From Bacteroidales bacterium CF (GTDB taxonomy: Bacteria > Bacteroidota > Bacteroidia > Bacteroidales > UBA932), in NCBI GenBank assembly GCA_000473305.1, contig CP006772.1, forward strand, positions 62,001 to 126,000: a stretch of 64,000 nucleotides of DNA, written 5' to 3'. A model generated the notes under the pieces. It saw only the letters and a list, made by a program, of their open reading frames with translations, did not search any database and was not told the DNA's origin. Made by a program: the position numbers and the translations under genes. Positions 41,938 through 51,100 of this stretch are shown piece after piece. Numbering within the stretch: position 1 is the first letter of the stretch; each line of letters starts with the position of its first letter.

Positions 41938-43128
41938 CTATTTAATTACGCCCAGTTCCTTTCCAACCTTTGTAAAGGCAGCAATGCACTTGTCAAGGTG
42001 TTCCGGCTCGTGTCCCGCAGAAATCTGTACACGGATACGGGCCTGCTCTTTTGGAACCACAGGGAAATAGAACCCTGTGACGTATATACCCTCCTCAAGC
42101 ATTCTTGAGGCAAATTGTTGAGAGAGCTTTGCATCATAAAGCATAACAGCACAGATGGCCGATTGTGTCGGTTTTATGTCAAAACCGGCGGATTTCATCT
42201 TCTTGACGAAGTAATCGGTATTACTGTGAAGTTTATCTTGCAGCTCATTGGTCTTTGACATCATGTCGAACATCGCGATACCTGCGGCAGCAACCATAGG
42301 CGGAATAGAGTTCGAGAACAGATATGGTCTTGAACGTTGGCGTAAGAGGGATATAATCTCCTTCTTTCCGGTTGTGAATCCGCCAATCGCACCACCAAAT
42401 GATTTCCCGAGTGTTCCGGTGATTATCTCTACTTTTCCCCTGAGGTCATAGAGTTCGGTAGTTCCTCTGCCTGTCTGGCCGACAACACCTGCTGAGTGAG
42501 ACTCGTCCACCATCACCATTGCATTGTACTTTTCTGCCAGCTTATATATCTTGTCGAGAGGTGCCACATTCCCGTCCATTGAGAATACACCGTCAGTCAC
42601 TATTAAGCGGAATCTCTGAGCCTGTGCGACTTTGAGGCACTCTTCCAACTCCTCCATATTGGCATTTGCGTAGCGATATCTCTGGGCTTTACACAGCCTT
42701 ACACCGTCAATGATTGATGCGTGGTTGAGAGAGTCCGAAATTATTGCATCCTCCTCTGAGAGAAGTGGTTCAAAAACACCTCCGTTTGCATCAAAGCAAG
42801 CTGCATAGAGAATGGAGTCCTCTGTTCCGAAGAATTCAGCGATTTTCTTTTCCAGTTCAATGTGAAGGTCCTGAGTACCGCATATAAAGCGTACGCTTGA
42901 CATTCCGAAGCCTCTTTTGTCGAGTGCATCCTTGGCTGCCTCTATGAGAACTTTGTTGTTGGAGAGCCCCAGATAATTATTGGCGCAAAAATTGATGACC
43001 TCCTGACCTGTGCTGACTTTTATTGTAGCCTGTTGAGAAGTTGTGATGACCCTCTCTCTTTTGTAAAGACCTGCAGATTCTATATTCTGGAGTTCTTGTG
43101 ATAAATGCTTCTGAAAGTTGCTGTACAT
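41938..43128 (-). CDS. kbl: Glycine C-acetyltransferase (2-amino-3-ketobutyrate CoA ligase)
   Basis: This 396-residue PLP enzyme has the alpha-oxoamine synthase motifs: NFCANNYLGLSNN near the start, VMVDESHSAGVVG, and the PLP lysine in TGTLGKSFGGAIGG. It cleaves 2-amino-3-oxobutyrate to glycine and acetyl-CoA in threonine breakdown. The threonine dehydrogenase partner is not adjacent. A -7 box TAACTTTG lies at 43163-43170. The family also includes related CoA-dependent acyltransferases, but sequence and length fit Kbl. Confidence 0.93.
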   Translation of the reverse strand: MYSNFQKHLSQELQNIESAGLYKRERVITTSQQATIKVSTGQEVINFCANNYLGLSNNKVLIEAAKDALDKRGFGMSSVRFICGTQDLHIELEKKIAEFFGTEDSILYAACFDANGGVFEPLLSEEDAIISDSLNHASIIDGVRLCKAQRYRYANANMEELEECLKVAQAQRFRLIVTDGVFSMDGNVAPLDKIYKLAEKYNAMVMVDESHSAGVVGQTGRGTTELYDLRGKVEIITGTLGKSFGGAIGGFTTGKKEIISLLRQRSRPYLFSNSIPPMVAAAGIAMFDMMSKTNELQDKLHSNTDYFVKKMKSAGFDIKPTQSAICAVMLYDAKLSQQFASRMLEEGIYVTGFYFPVVPKEQARIRVQISAGHEPEHLDKCIAAFTKVGKELGVIK

Positions 43129-43162
43129 ATTGTGATTTGTTATTTGTTCCCGTTTATTAACA

Positions 43163-43170
43163 CAAAGTTA
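43163..43170 (-). promoter_or_regulatory. -7 box of kbl
   Basis: TAACTTTG on the minus strand matches TAnnTTTG and lies 34 bases before the kbl start. Confidence 0.45.
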
Positions 43171-43211
43171 TAAGGAAATCGTCTATGTTGTAAGAAAATT
43201 TAAAAACTATT

Positions 43212-43215
43212 TTTG
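43212..43215 (+). promoter_or_regulatory. Orphaned -33 box of the tetR promoter
   Basis: TTTG here lies 20 bases before TACATTTG (44551-44558) once the insertion element and one copy of its 9-bp target duplication are removed. That is a full TTTG-N20-TAnnTTTG promoter, with the same spacing as at 57045-57076. The element now separates the two boxes. Confidence 0.55.
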
Positions 43216-43225
43216 TTTTTTTAAG

Positions 43226-43234
43226 TTTTCGTAT
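43226..43234 (+). repeat. Target site duplication, left copy
   Basis: TTTTCGTAT directly precedes the left end of the insertion element and is repeated at 44541-44549. Confidence 0.88.
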
Positions 43235-44540
43235 CATTAGTGTCCACTAAAAATTAAAGCTTAATTGAAGATGATCCTCATCAGATATATCACATGCTGG
43301 TTCTGCCCTTTCGAAGAGTTCTCTTATAGGAGCCTTGTCGAAAAGAGACATACTAAGAATGCGGAGCACATCAAAGGTACTTCGATTGAGACGGAGATCA
43401 TGTTCAACAATAGCAATAAGGCAATATGCCGTAATTGCTGCATATATCTGAATTCTAACTGCATTTTCGGTTACTCCCCAAAAGGATTTTACATGCAGAT
43501 GCTGCTTGATCCATTTGAAGAACAACTCCACCTGCCATCTGTTTTTGTAAAGCATGGCGATGTGTTCAGCTTTGTCTGTAAAGCTATTAGTAAGATATGT
43601 GAAGGTCCTTTTGTGCTCTTTAGAGTAGTATACAATACGTCGAAGATGACTCGGGTATTTTTTTGCCGTCAGTTGTCCTGTAAGCCGTATCGTCTGGTCA
43701 TAGAGGATATTGTCAGCCTTTTCAAGAAGGTCCTCTCCGTCAACGATTTCATATTGAAGTTGTCCTCTTTCTCTTATGACAAAGTTAGATCCTATAAGAT
43801 TTACAGTAAAGAGTCTTGCAAGGTCAAAGTAACCTCTGTCAAAGATATAGTATGCGTTGGATTCGTACGGGATATCATCCATCGCATTCATGTCATGAAC
43901 TCTGGCTTCCGTAATATGAAGGAATGTCGGGATTTGAGTGACGACATCATAGAGAGTGTGAACTTTGATCCCACTTTTTGCCTTGCGGAAGCTGGCCCAC
44001 CAAAAGAGACTCATACACAGGTCTATAGTAGTGGAGTCGAAGGCATAGAACCTGCCGGCAATTTCAAATTCCCTTGTTATTCTCTTGTTCTGGGCAATGG
44101 ATATCATCTTGTAAGCGAATTCTTCAAAGATCTTGCTGTCTCTGTTTGCGTTAGCCTTGGCAAGATTGCTGCGCGTTATTACAGACTTGCCAAATCCAAG
44201 ATGATAGGTCTTATTGTTATGAGCAGCTGTAATGCATACAAGTTCTCTGAGGCTTTCACAACCGGAAAGTTGACCAAAAATCATAACCAGCAACTGGTTC
44301 CAGCAGCTGAACGTTTTAATGTATTTATCTCCCTGATATCTCATTACAATACAATCGAATACTCTCTTTGGAAGAAACTCAACGAGTTGACTGAAAACAT
44401 GTTTGCTCTGATTCATAATATCCTTTTATATATCGGATACTATATTACAATTTCAAATCGACACGTTAAAAATATCGCTATATATTATTGAAATTTAATG
44501 TATTATATGGTTTTAAAAATATTTTTAGTGGACACTAATG
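43235..44540. mobile_element. IS4-family insertion sequence (1306 bp)
   Basis: The element is bounded by 20-bp perfect terminal inverted repeats (43235-43254 and 44521-44540; CATTAGTGTCCACTAAAAAT) and flanked by a 9-bp direct repeat TTTTCGTAT. It encodes one intact transposase on the minus strand, whose TAG stop lies inside the left terminal repeat. Intact ends, matching target repeats and an uninterrupted gene suggest a recent, possibly still active insertion. It lies between kbl and the tetR/RND operon. Confidence 0.93.
43247..44416 (-). CDS. IS4-family transposase
   Basis: This 389-residue protein has an N-terminal DUF4372-like domain (about 1-80; HVFSQLVEFLPKRVFD, then FSCWNQLLVMIFGQLSGCESLRE). 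A DDE core follows: FYAFDSTTIDLC carries the first Asp, YIFDRGYFD the second, and YKNRWQVELFFKWIKQHLHVK the YREK-like motif with the catalytic Glu. This is the layout of IS4-group DDE transposases found in Bacteroidota. The gene is intact. A long ORF on the opposite strand is its shadow. Confidence 0.95.
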   Translation of the reverse strand: MNQSKHVFSQLVEFLPKRVFDCIVMRYQGDKYIKTFSCWNQLLVMIFGQLSGCESLRELVCITAAHNNKTYHLGFGKSVITRSNLAKANANRDSKIFEEFAYKMISIAQNKRITREFEIAGRFYAFDSTTIDLCMSLFWWASFRKAKSGIKVHTLYDVVTQIPTFLHITEARVHDMNAMDDIPYESNAYYIFDRGYFDLARLFTVNLIGSNFVIRERGQLQYEIVDGEDLLEKADNILYDQTIRLTGQLTAKKYPSHLRRIVYYSKEHKRTFTYLTNSFTDKAEHIAMLYKNRWQVELFFKWIKQHLHVKSFWGVTENAVRIQIYAAITAYCLIAIVEHDLRLNRSTFDVLRILSMSLFDKAPIRELFERAEPACDISDEDHLQLSFNF

Positions 44541-44549
44541 TTTTCGTAT
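44541..44549 (+). repeat. Target site duplication, right copy
   Basis: TTTTCGTAT follows the right end of the element directly and ends one base before the tetR -7 box. Confidence 0.88.
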
Positions 44550-44550
44550 A

Positions 44551-44558
44551 TACATTTG
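44551..44558 (+). promoter_or_regulatory. -7 box of the tetR/RND operon
   Basis: TACATTTG matches TAnnTTTG and lies 25 bases before the tetR ATG. The sequence 20 bases upstream is now AGTG from the insertion element's end rather than TTTG, so the present promoter is probably weaker or altered. GTATATAC (44546-44553) is a short palindrome that could be a repressor site. Confidence 0.55.
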
Positions 44559-44583
44559 CACCCTGGTTTCAAATTAATTAAAT

Positions 44584-45201
44584 ATGACTATCAAAGAAAG
44601 AATTGTGGAAAATTCAATTGATCTTTTCATGAAACGGGGCTGCAAGTCTGTAACAATGGACGAGATTGCTTCAGAGAATGGAATATCAAAGAGAACTTTG
44701 TATGAAAATTTTGAAGATAAGAATTCTCTGCTAAAGGAGTGTCTCTGTACAGCTTATGAAAGGACTAAAAATGCTACAGAACAGCTTTTTAACAGTTCGG
44801 AAAATGTTTATGACCTGATTTTTAAAATTCATGAATGCAAGACAAATCAGAGGTACAATTTTAAAATGTCATTTGTGGCTGAACTCAAGAAGTTTTACCC
44901 TGAAGTATACGAAAGCATGAGGTTGAATTTCTCAAATTATCACAATGAAAGTACTCAGAAATTCATTGATAGAGGTCAAAAAGAGGGCCTCATCATGAAA
45001 AATGTTAATAAAGAAATTATTATAAAAGCGATTATAACGATGTCCGATATGATGATGAACGGAGATGTCTTCTCCGGTTTGAATGCAACCAGAAGGCAGA
45101 TTTTTAAAGAGACTATATTGTTATATATAAGAGGAATATCTACAAAACGCGGAATAGAGTTATTGGATAACTATTTAAATAAAAGTAAAGATGAGAAGTA
45201 G
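44584..45201 (+). CDS. TetR-family regulator of the RND efflux operon
   Basis: This 205-residue protein has a TetR HTH at about 5-50 (RIVENSIDLFMKRGCKSVTMDEIASENGISKRTLYENFEDK) and a helical ligand-binding C-terminal domain. It is the first gene of the tolC-MFP-RND operon and overlaps tolC by 11 bases, so it is made together with the pump it most likely represses. The insertion element just upstream splits its promoter. Confidence 0.93.
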   Translation: MTIKERIVENSIDLFMKRGCKSVTMDEIASENGISKRTLYENFEDKNSLLKECLCTAYERTKNATEQLFNSSENVYDLIFKIHECKTNQRYNFKMSFVAELKKFYPEVYESMRLNFSNYHNESTQKFIDRGQKEGLIMKNVNKEIIIKAIITMSDMMMNGDVFSGLNATRRQIFKETILLYIRGISTKRGIELLDNYLNKSKDEK

Positions 45202-46543
45202 GAATTTGAAAAGAATCGGAACAGCAGCCATTGTATCTGTGTTGCTGTTTTTTGGTGAGGCGGCCGTCGCTCAGACGGCAGGTTTAAGCCCGGACACACT
45301 GAAAATAACAGTGGAACAGGCTTTGCAGATAGCTCTCAGTGATAACCCCAACATTAAGATTGCGGACGCGGAGCTGGAGAGAGTTGACTATCTGAAGAAG
45401 GAGAGCTGGTATGCACTTTTACCGGGACTGAGCTCTGATATGCAATACACAAACAGTATATACAAGCAGATTTTCTTTTCTGACTTCTTCCCCGGAGGAA
45501 AGATGGAGGTAGGATCAACACATAGTTTTGCAATTACCACCGCTGCTTCTGTTCCTCTCTTTGCAATGGGACTGTATAAGAATATTGAACTATCCGGTCT
45601 GGAGATAAAGGCAGCCCTGGAGTCTGCAAGGACCACAAAGCTTGACCTGATACAACAGGTGAAGAACAGCTTCTATGGTATTGTAATGATGAAGGAGTCT
45701 CTCAATGTTCTTGAACAGAGTTATAAAAATGCAATGGAGAGTGCACTGAATATAAAGAGGATGTACGAGCAGGGACTGGCTAGTGAATATGACAAGATAC
45801 GATCTGAAGTAGCTGCGAGAAACATTATGCCTTCTCTGACCCAGGCCAGGAACGGACTTGAGCTTTCCAAGATGCAGCTCAAGATACTGCTCTCTTTGAA
45901 AATGGACATTCCTGTCGATGTTGTCGGGGATTTCTCAAATCTGGAAAACGAGATAAATGTGTTCAACAACAGCCTTCCATATAATTTCGAGATGAACAGC
46001 AGCCTAAGGGCTCTGGACATACAGCTTGAGAAGATGAATAAGACATTTGAGCTTGTACGCAGTCAGAGGCTTCCTGTTCTGGCCGGTTTTGGAAATTATG
46101 TGGTGCAGATGCAGAGCAATAATTTCACATTTAAGGGCATATGGCCTAACTCTCTGATGGTTGGTCTCTCTCTTCAGGTTCCTATTTTCAATAAGTTCTC
46201 CACTTCGCTCAAGGAGAAACAGACTAAAATCGGAATCAGACAGATTGAGCTCCAGAGAGGCTTGCTGGAAAGCTCTCTCTCTTTGACAGCACAAAATGCC
46301 ATCAATGAGATGCAGAGGACAAAGATTCAGCTGCAATCTGATAAAGAGGCGGTTGAGCAGGCTATAAAAGGCTATGAAATTGCCAAGGTAAGGTACAAGA
46401 CAGGTGTGGGGACTGTTCTTGAACTTAATGACTCAGAGGTTTCCCTCACAACTTCAAAACTTAACCTTAACCAGACTCTCTATGATTTTCTTAAAGCTAA
46501 GAATGAATTTGAGAAGGTTCAGGGAATCGAAAACAGTAAATAA
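45191..46543 (+). CDS. TolC-family outer-membrane efflux protein
   Basis: This 450-residue protein has a signal peptide (about 1-28, ending AVAQ) and two repeated TolC-type halves. Each is helix-rich with the heptad pattern of the periplasmic tunnel, for example LDLIQQVKNSFYGIVMMKESLNVL and LTAQNAINEMQRTKIQLQSDKEAV, and ends in GTVLELNDSEVSLTTSKLNL. It is the outer channel of the three-part pump encoded here. It starts inside the tetR stop region. Confidence 0.95.
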   Translation: MRSRNLKRIGTAAIVSVLLFFGEAAVAQTAGLSPDTLKITVEQALQIALSDNPNIKIADAELERVDYLKKESWYALLPGLSSDMQYTNSIYKQIFFSDFFPGGKMEVGSTHSFAITTAASVPLFAMGLYKNIELSGLEIKAALESARTTKLDLIQQVKNSFYGIVMMKESLNVLEQSYKNAMESALNIKRMYEQGLASEYDKIRSEVAARNIMPSLTQARNGLELSKMQLKILLSLKMDIPVDVVGDFSNLENEINVFNNSLPYNFEMNSSLRALDIQLEKMNKTFELVRSQRLPVLAGFGNYVVQMQSNNFTFKGIWPNSLMVGLSLQVPIFNKFSTSLKEKQTKIGIRQIELQRGLLESSLSLTAQNAINEMQRTKIQLQSDKEAVEQAIKGYEIAKVRYKTGVGTVLELNDSEVSLTTSKLNLNQTLYDFLKAKNEFEKVQGIENSK

Positions 46544-46557
46544 ATTGGGATTAGCAT

Positions 46558-47601
46558 ATGAAAAAAGGATTCATTCTATTGGCTACGGGCCTATTGATGT
46601 CAGTTGCATGTTCATCTGACAAACAGAAAAATGCCGCAGGAGATAACGCGGGAGCAAGTGTGGTTGAAGTAAAGGTTGCTGATGTTAAAAAGCAGCCGGT
46701 ACCTCAGCAGGTAGATTTTACAGGAAATATTGAACCTTATGTTAAGAATAACATTTCCAGTGCAGCTTCGCAGCGAGTTGAAAAGATCATGGTTGAAATC
46801 GGATCAAGGGTAAGGAAGGGACAACTGTTGGTACAGATGGAGAGCCTTAACTACTCTCAGGCAAAGATTCAGCTTGAAAATCTGAAGTTGGACCTTGCAC
46901 GTATCGAGGAGCTTTACAAAGCAGGTGGGGTTGCCCAGCAACAATACGACCAGATTAAGACACAGGTAAGTGTCGCTGAGCAGAGTATCAGGAATCTTGA
47001 TAAGAACACAAAACTTTTATCCCCTATTGACGGAGTAGTGACTCAGAGGAACTATGACAATGGTGATATGGTTGCAGGCCTTCCGATTCTTGTAGTCATG
47101 CAGATACAACCTGTCAAGATATTGATCAATATATCTGAGGAGTACTTCCCTCAGGTCAAGGTTGGGACACCGGTACAAATAACACTTGACGTATATGACG
47201 GTAAAGTGTATTCAGGTAAGGTGAGCCTGATCTATCCGACAATTGACCCTGCAACAAGGACATTCCAGGCTCAGGTTAGTATCTCAAACCCGAAATCTGA
47301 AATCCGTCCGGGAATGTTTGCCAGAGCAAAGGTGAATTTCGGAACCAAGGACAGAATTGTTGTCCCTGATAAAGCTGTGATCAAACAATCTGGTACAAAT
47401 GACAAGTATGTTTATGTACTTGAAGGAGATGTTGTAAAATACACAAAGGTAGATGTCGGAAAACGTGTCGGCTCTATCTATGAGATAAAGAGTGGCCTTG
47501 AGCTTGGGCAAAAGGTTGTGGTTGCCGGGATATCTAGATTGGTAGACCAGGCAAAGGTGAAAGTTGTAGAAACAGGTCTTGACCTTACAAAAAACGAATA
47601 A
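46558..47601 (+). CDS. RND efflux membrane fusion protein
   Basis: This 347-residue periplasmic adaptor is a lipoprotein (MSVACSS, Cys at 18). It has the lipoyl-like half with VEKIMVEIGSRVRKGQLLVQM, a short helical hairpin with YKAGGVAQQQYDQIKTQ, the second lipoyl half LLSPIDGVVTQRNYDNGDMV, and a beta-barrel with RPGMFARAKVNF. It joins the RND pump to TolC. The RND gene starts 3 bases later. Confidence 0.95.
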   Translation: MKKGFILLATGLLMSVACSSDKQKNAAGDNAGASVVEVKVADVKKQPVPQQVDFTGNIEPYVKNNISSAASQRVEKIMVEIGSRVRKGQLLVQMESLNYSQAKIQLENLKLDLARIEELYKAGGVAQQQYDQIKTQVSVAEQSIRNLDKNTKLLSPIDGVVTQRNYDNGDMVAGLPILVVMQIQPVKILINISEEYFPQVKVGTPVQITLDVYDGKVYSGKVSLIYPTIDPATRTFQAQVSISNPKSEIRPGMFARAKVNFGTKDRIVVPDKAVIKQSGTNDKYVYVLEGDVVKYTKVDVGKRVGSIYEIKSGLELGQKVVVAGISRLVDQAKVKVVETGLDLTKNE

Positions 47602-47604
47602 TCT

Positions 47605-50600
47605 ATGAAACTATACGAAAGTGCAGTAAAAAAACCGGTTACAACAGCCCTGATATTTGTGGCTATTGGTGTACTTGGTCTTTTTTCCTATTCAAAACTT
47701 TCTGTAGACTTGTATCCGGAGATAGAGCTAAACATGGCTACTATCATGACCACATATTCCGGGGCAAGTGCTGCAGATATTGAGACCAACATAACGAAAG
47801 GTCTTGAGACATCGCTGAGTACTGTCACCGATCTTAAGGAGATAACCTCAGTTTCCAAGGATAACGTATCACTCATAACAATGGAGTTTGAGTATGGTAC
47901 AAATATGGACGAGGCGGTCAATGACATCCGTTCTGTCCTGGATATGAATGCCAACTATCTTCCTGAAGGGGCGGAGAAACCTGTGGTATTCAAGTTCAGT
48001 ACAGAGATGATGCCTATATTCTTCATGTCTGCCAGAACAGAGAAGAACGCCCAGGGACTATATAAGATTCTTGAGGAGAAGGTTGCAAACCCGATCAACA
48101 GGATAGACGGAGTTGCCTCTGCGTTCATAAGCGGAGCGCCGGAGAGAGAGATACAGGTAAGGACCGATCCTAACAAGATGGAGGCTTACGGGATTGCTGA
48201 TGAGCAGATTGCAAACCTTATCGCTATGGAGAACAGAAACGTCCCTGGCGGTAATATTGACATCGGGTCTGATACATACTCTGTTAGGGTTGACGGGGAG
48301 TTTGAAGAGAGTGATCAGATTGCCAACCTTATAATCGGTAGTTATCAGGGTAAGAATATTTTTGTAAAAGATATTGCCCAGGTAAAAGATACACTTAAGG
48401 AGAGGGTGACTGAGGTCTCTACCAATGGTGAGCGAGGTGCGATGATTGTGGTTCAGAAGCAATCGGGAGGAAATGTAGTGGAAATAGCTGCCAGGATTAA
48501 GGAAAAACTTCCTGAGATTAAGGCTTCTCTTCCACCGGATGTTAAACTTGAGATTGTGCTGGATACATCTGAGTTTATCGAGAAGAGTATCGGCTCTCTC
48601 TCAGAGACAGTTCTTCTGGCGGGTTTGTTTGTAATGCTGGTAGTGTTGGTGTTCCTTGGCAGATGGAGGGCAACATTCATAATCATTTTGACAATTCCTG
48701 TATCTCTTGTCGCTGCTTTCATCTATTTGATGGTCTCCGGTAATACGCTGAATATTATATCTCTAAGTTCCCTCTCTATTGCTATCGGTATGGTTGTGGA
48801 TGATGCCATAGTGGTGCTTGAGAATATAACGACGCATATTGAGAGAGGAAGTAAGCCCAAGGATGCGGCCATATACGCAACCAATGAGGTAGCTGTAGCA
48901 ATTATAGCATCAACACTTACAATTATTGCCGTGTTCTTCCCGTTGACAATGGTAACCGGATTGGCCGGAATCATGTTTAAACAGCTGGGATGGATTGTGA
49001 CAATAATCATAACAGTATCAATGGTTGTGGCCCTCAGCCTTACACCAATGCTCTGCTCTAAGATGCTCAGACAGGACCCTGGCCGCAGCAAGTGGTTTGA
49101 GAGATTATACGGACCAATTGAAAAAACTCTTGACGGTCTTGACAATATATATGAGAAATTCCTTAAATGGGCTGTCAAACATAGGTTTACTGTCATAGGA
49201 GGTGCATTGGCAATGTTTGTCGGAAGCCTCTTCCTTCTCGGGATTGTCGGTACAGACTTTTTCCCGGAGACAGACAATGCCCAGATAGGCGTTACAGTTG
49301 AACTTCCTGTCGGTACAAGAGTAGAACAGACCAGAGAGCTTGATACATATCTGTATAAGTTGTGGAAGGAGAAATATCCGGAAATCGAGATACTTCAGTC
49401 TTCACTAGGGCCATCTGATGATTCGAAAATTTTTAGCGCAATGAGGGCTTCCGGAACAAACCTTATCTCATACACGCTAAATCTTTCTGATGCTACTGAG
49501 CGAAAGAGGAGCATATTCGAAATCTCTGACGAGATGAGAAAGGATCTTGCTGCATTGCCTGAGATATATCGTTCGACTGTTACTCCTGGTGGTGGTGGAA
49601 TGTCTATGGGAATGATGGGCTCTTCAACATTTGATGTGAATGTACTCGGATATAATATGGCGGATGCAGACGTTGTTGCCAGCCAGGTTAAGGCGATGAT
49701 GGAAAAGACTGAAGGGTTGCGGGATATAAAGCTCAGCCGCGATGATTATACTCCACAGCTAAAGGTTGTCTTCAACAGGGAAAAACTTGCGATGAACGGG
49801 CTTACAATGACCGGGGCGGCTACTGTTGTAAGGAACAGGATCAATGGTTTTACCTCTTCTTATTTCAGAGAGGAGGGAGAGGAGTATGACATTACCGTTA
49901 TTAACTCTCCTAAATTCAGAACTGAGATTGATGATATAAGGAACATCATTATATACAACAACCAGGGAAAGGGTGTAAAACTTTCCGAGATAGCAGATGT
50001 TAATGAGGGTTTTGCTCCTCCAGCAATTGAGCATATTGACAGAGAGCGTGTTATTAAGGTCTCCGGATCTATATACAACCGTCCTCTCGGAGATGTTGCC
50101 AAGGAGGTTCAGGCCAACTTAAAAAAAATAAACTACCCTCCACAGATAACAGCAGAGATTTCTGGTACCGTTAAGGATCAACAAGAGTCATTTACAGATA
50201 TGTTCACACTGCTCCTGTTTGTTGTGATGCTTGTATACATCGTGATGGCTGCTCAGTTCGAGTCATTCAGGGATCCATTCATTATTATGTTCTCTCTCCC
50301 GTTTGCGTTTACAGGAGTGTTTGTCGCCTTGTGGATGACCGGAACATCTCTCAGCCTTATTGCGCTCATTGGTGCTGTTATGCTCGTGGGTATTGTTGTT
50401 AAAAACGGTATTGTGCTGATTGACTACATTAATCTCAATAAGGAGAGAGGCTCTTCAGTAAGAAGGGCGGTTATTTCAGGAGGTAAGTCACGTTTGAGAC
50501 CTGTATTGATGACAACATTGACAACTATTCTCGGAATGGTTCCTATGGCAATGGGTATAGGTGAGGGTTCTGAAATATGGCAGCCAATGGGTATATCCAT

Positions 50601-50736
50601 CATAGGTGGTCTTACATTGTCTACCGTGCTGACTCTGATTGTAATACCATGTATTTACACATCTTTCCATGCCGGTGATATGAAGAGGAAAAGAAAAAGA
50701 AAAAGACTTGCAAAACAATTGGTAAAAATCAGATAA
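47605..50736 (+). CDS. RND-family efflux transporter (AcrB-like)
   Basis: This 1043-residue inner-membrane pump has the RND layout: an N-terminal helix, two large periplasmic loops, and 12 transmembrane helices. The proton-relay acidic pair is visible in SLSIAIGMVVDDAIVVLENI. The second half ends with GIVVKNGIVLIDYINLNKERG and GGLTLSTVLTLIVIPCIYT. It exports drugs, bile components or similar compounds using the proton gradient; the substrate cannot be read. The C-terminus is very basic (KRKRKRKRLAKQLVK). Confidence 0.96.
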   Translation: MKLYESAVKKPVTTALIFVAIGVLGLFSYSKLSVDLYPEIELNMATIMTTYSGASAADIETNITKGLETSLSTVTDLKEITSVSKDNVSLITMEFEYGTNMDEAVNDIRSVLDMNANYLPEGAEKPVVFKFSTEMMPIFFMSARTEKNAQGLYKILEEKVANPINRIDGVASAFISGAPEREIQVRTDPNKMEAYGIADEQIANLIAMENRNVPGGNIDIGSDTYSVRVDGEFEESDQIANLIIGSYQGKNIFVKDIAQVKDTLKERVTEVSTNGERGAMIVVQKQSGGNVVEIAARIKEKLPEIKASLPPDVKLEIVLDTSEFIEKSIGSLSETVLLAGLFVMLVVLVFLGRWRATFIIILTIPVSLVAAFIYLMVSGNTLNIISLSSLSIAIGMVVDDAIVVLENITTHIERGSKPKDAAIYATNEVAVAIIASTLTIIAVFFPLTMVTGLAGIMFKQLGWIVTIIITVSMVVALSLTPMLCSKMLRQDPGRSKWFERLYGPIEKTLDGLDNIYEKFLKWAVKHRFTVIGGALAMFVGSLFLLGIVGTDFFPETDNAQIGVTVELPVGTRVEQTRELDTYLYKLWKEKYPEIEILQSSLGPSDDSKIFSAMRASGTNLISYTLNLSDATERKRSIFEISDEMRKDLAALPEIYRSTVTPGGGGMSMGMMGSSTFDVNVLGYNMADADVVASQVKAMMEKTEGLRDIKLSRDDYTPQLKVVFNREKLAMNGLTMTGAATVVRNRINGFTSSYFREEGEEYDITVINSPKFRTEIDDIRNIIIYNNQGKGVKLSEIADVNEGFAPPAIEHIDRERVIKVSGSIYNRPLGDVAKEVQANLKKINYPPQITAEISGTVKDQQESFTDMFTLLLFVVMLVYIVMAAQFESFRDPFIIMFSLPFAFTGVFVALWMTGTSLSLIALIGAVMLVGIVVKNGIVLIDYINLNKERGSSVRRAVISGGKSRLRPVLMTTLTTILGMVPMAMGIGEGSEIWQPMGISIIGGLTLSTVLTLIVIPCIYTSFHAGDMKRKRKRKRLAKQLVKIR

Positions 50737-50741
50737 GGTAT

Positions 50742-51035
50742 ATGAAAGCTGTTATGATAGTGTACAATCAGGCACACAGTGCCGAGGTACAGAATATTTT
50801 AGACAAATGTGATGTCAGAGGATTTACTAAATGGGAAGATGTCCAGGGAAGAGGAAGCAAGAGAGGAGAGCCACACTACTCCTCTCATGCCTGGCCTTCA
50901 AAGAATATGGCAACATTGACATTTGTAGATGAGGGCATCCTGCCCGAACTGTTGGCAAAGCTAAAAGCTCTTGATGAGAGGGCTGAAAAGCAGGGATTGA
51001 GGACATTCCTCTGGGAAGCAGAACAGGCCTGGTGA
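50742..51035 (+). CDS. Small PII-like protein attached to the RND operon (PG0541-like)
   Basis: This 97-residue protein begins MKAVMIVYNQAHSAEVQNILDKCDVRGFTKWEDVQGRGSK, which looks like the beta-alpha-beta opening and T-loop region of a PII/ferredoxin-like fold. It starts 5 bases after the RND gene. Porphyromonas has a similar small gene next to an RND pump (PG0541 family, transporter-associated). It may sense a metabolite and regulate the pump. The fold reading is inference. Confidence 0.72.
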   Translation: MKAVMIVYNQAHSAEVQNILDKCDVRGFTKWEDVQGRGSKRGEPHYSSHAWPSKNMATLTFVDEGILPELLAKLKALDERAEKQGLRTFLWEAEQAW

Positions 51036-51062
51036 CAATTTCTTTTGATAAGTTCATACATT

Positions 51063-51077
51063 GTGCTAAATTAGCAC
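51063..51077. promoter_or_regulatory. Palindrome upstream of trxA
   Basis: GTGCTAA and TTAGCAC flank a single A, a perfect 7-bp inverted repeat 23 bases before the thioredoxin start. It could be an operator or a small hairpin. Confidence 0.35.
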
Positions 51078-51100
51078 TCGGATACTTAATATAAACAATT

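Noticed and set aside
43265-44491. 408-codon ORF on the plus strand across the insertion element
   Set aside because: It is antisense to an intact transposase with recognisable catalytic motifs; its own product shows no known pattern.
43235-44540. Insertion disrupting a gene
   Set aside because: Both flanking genes (kbl and tetR) are complete. The element lies in the intergenic region and affects only the promoter.
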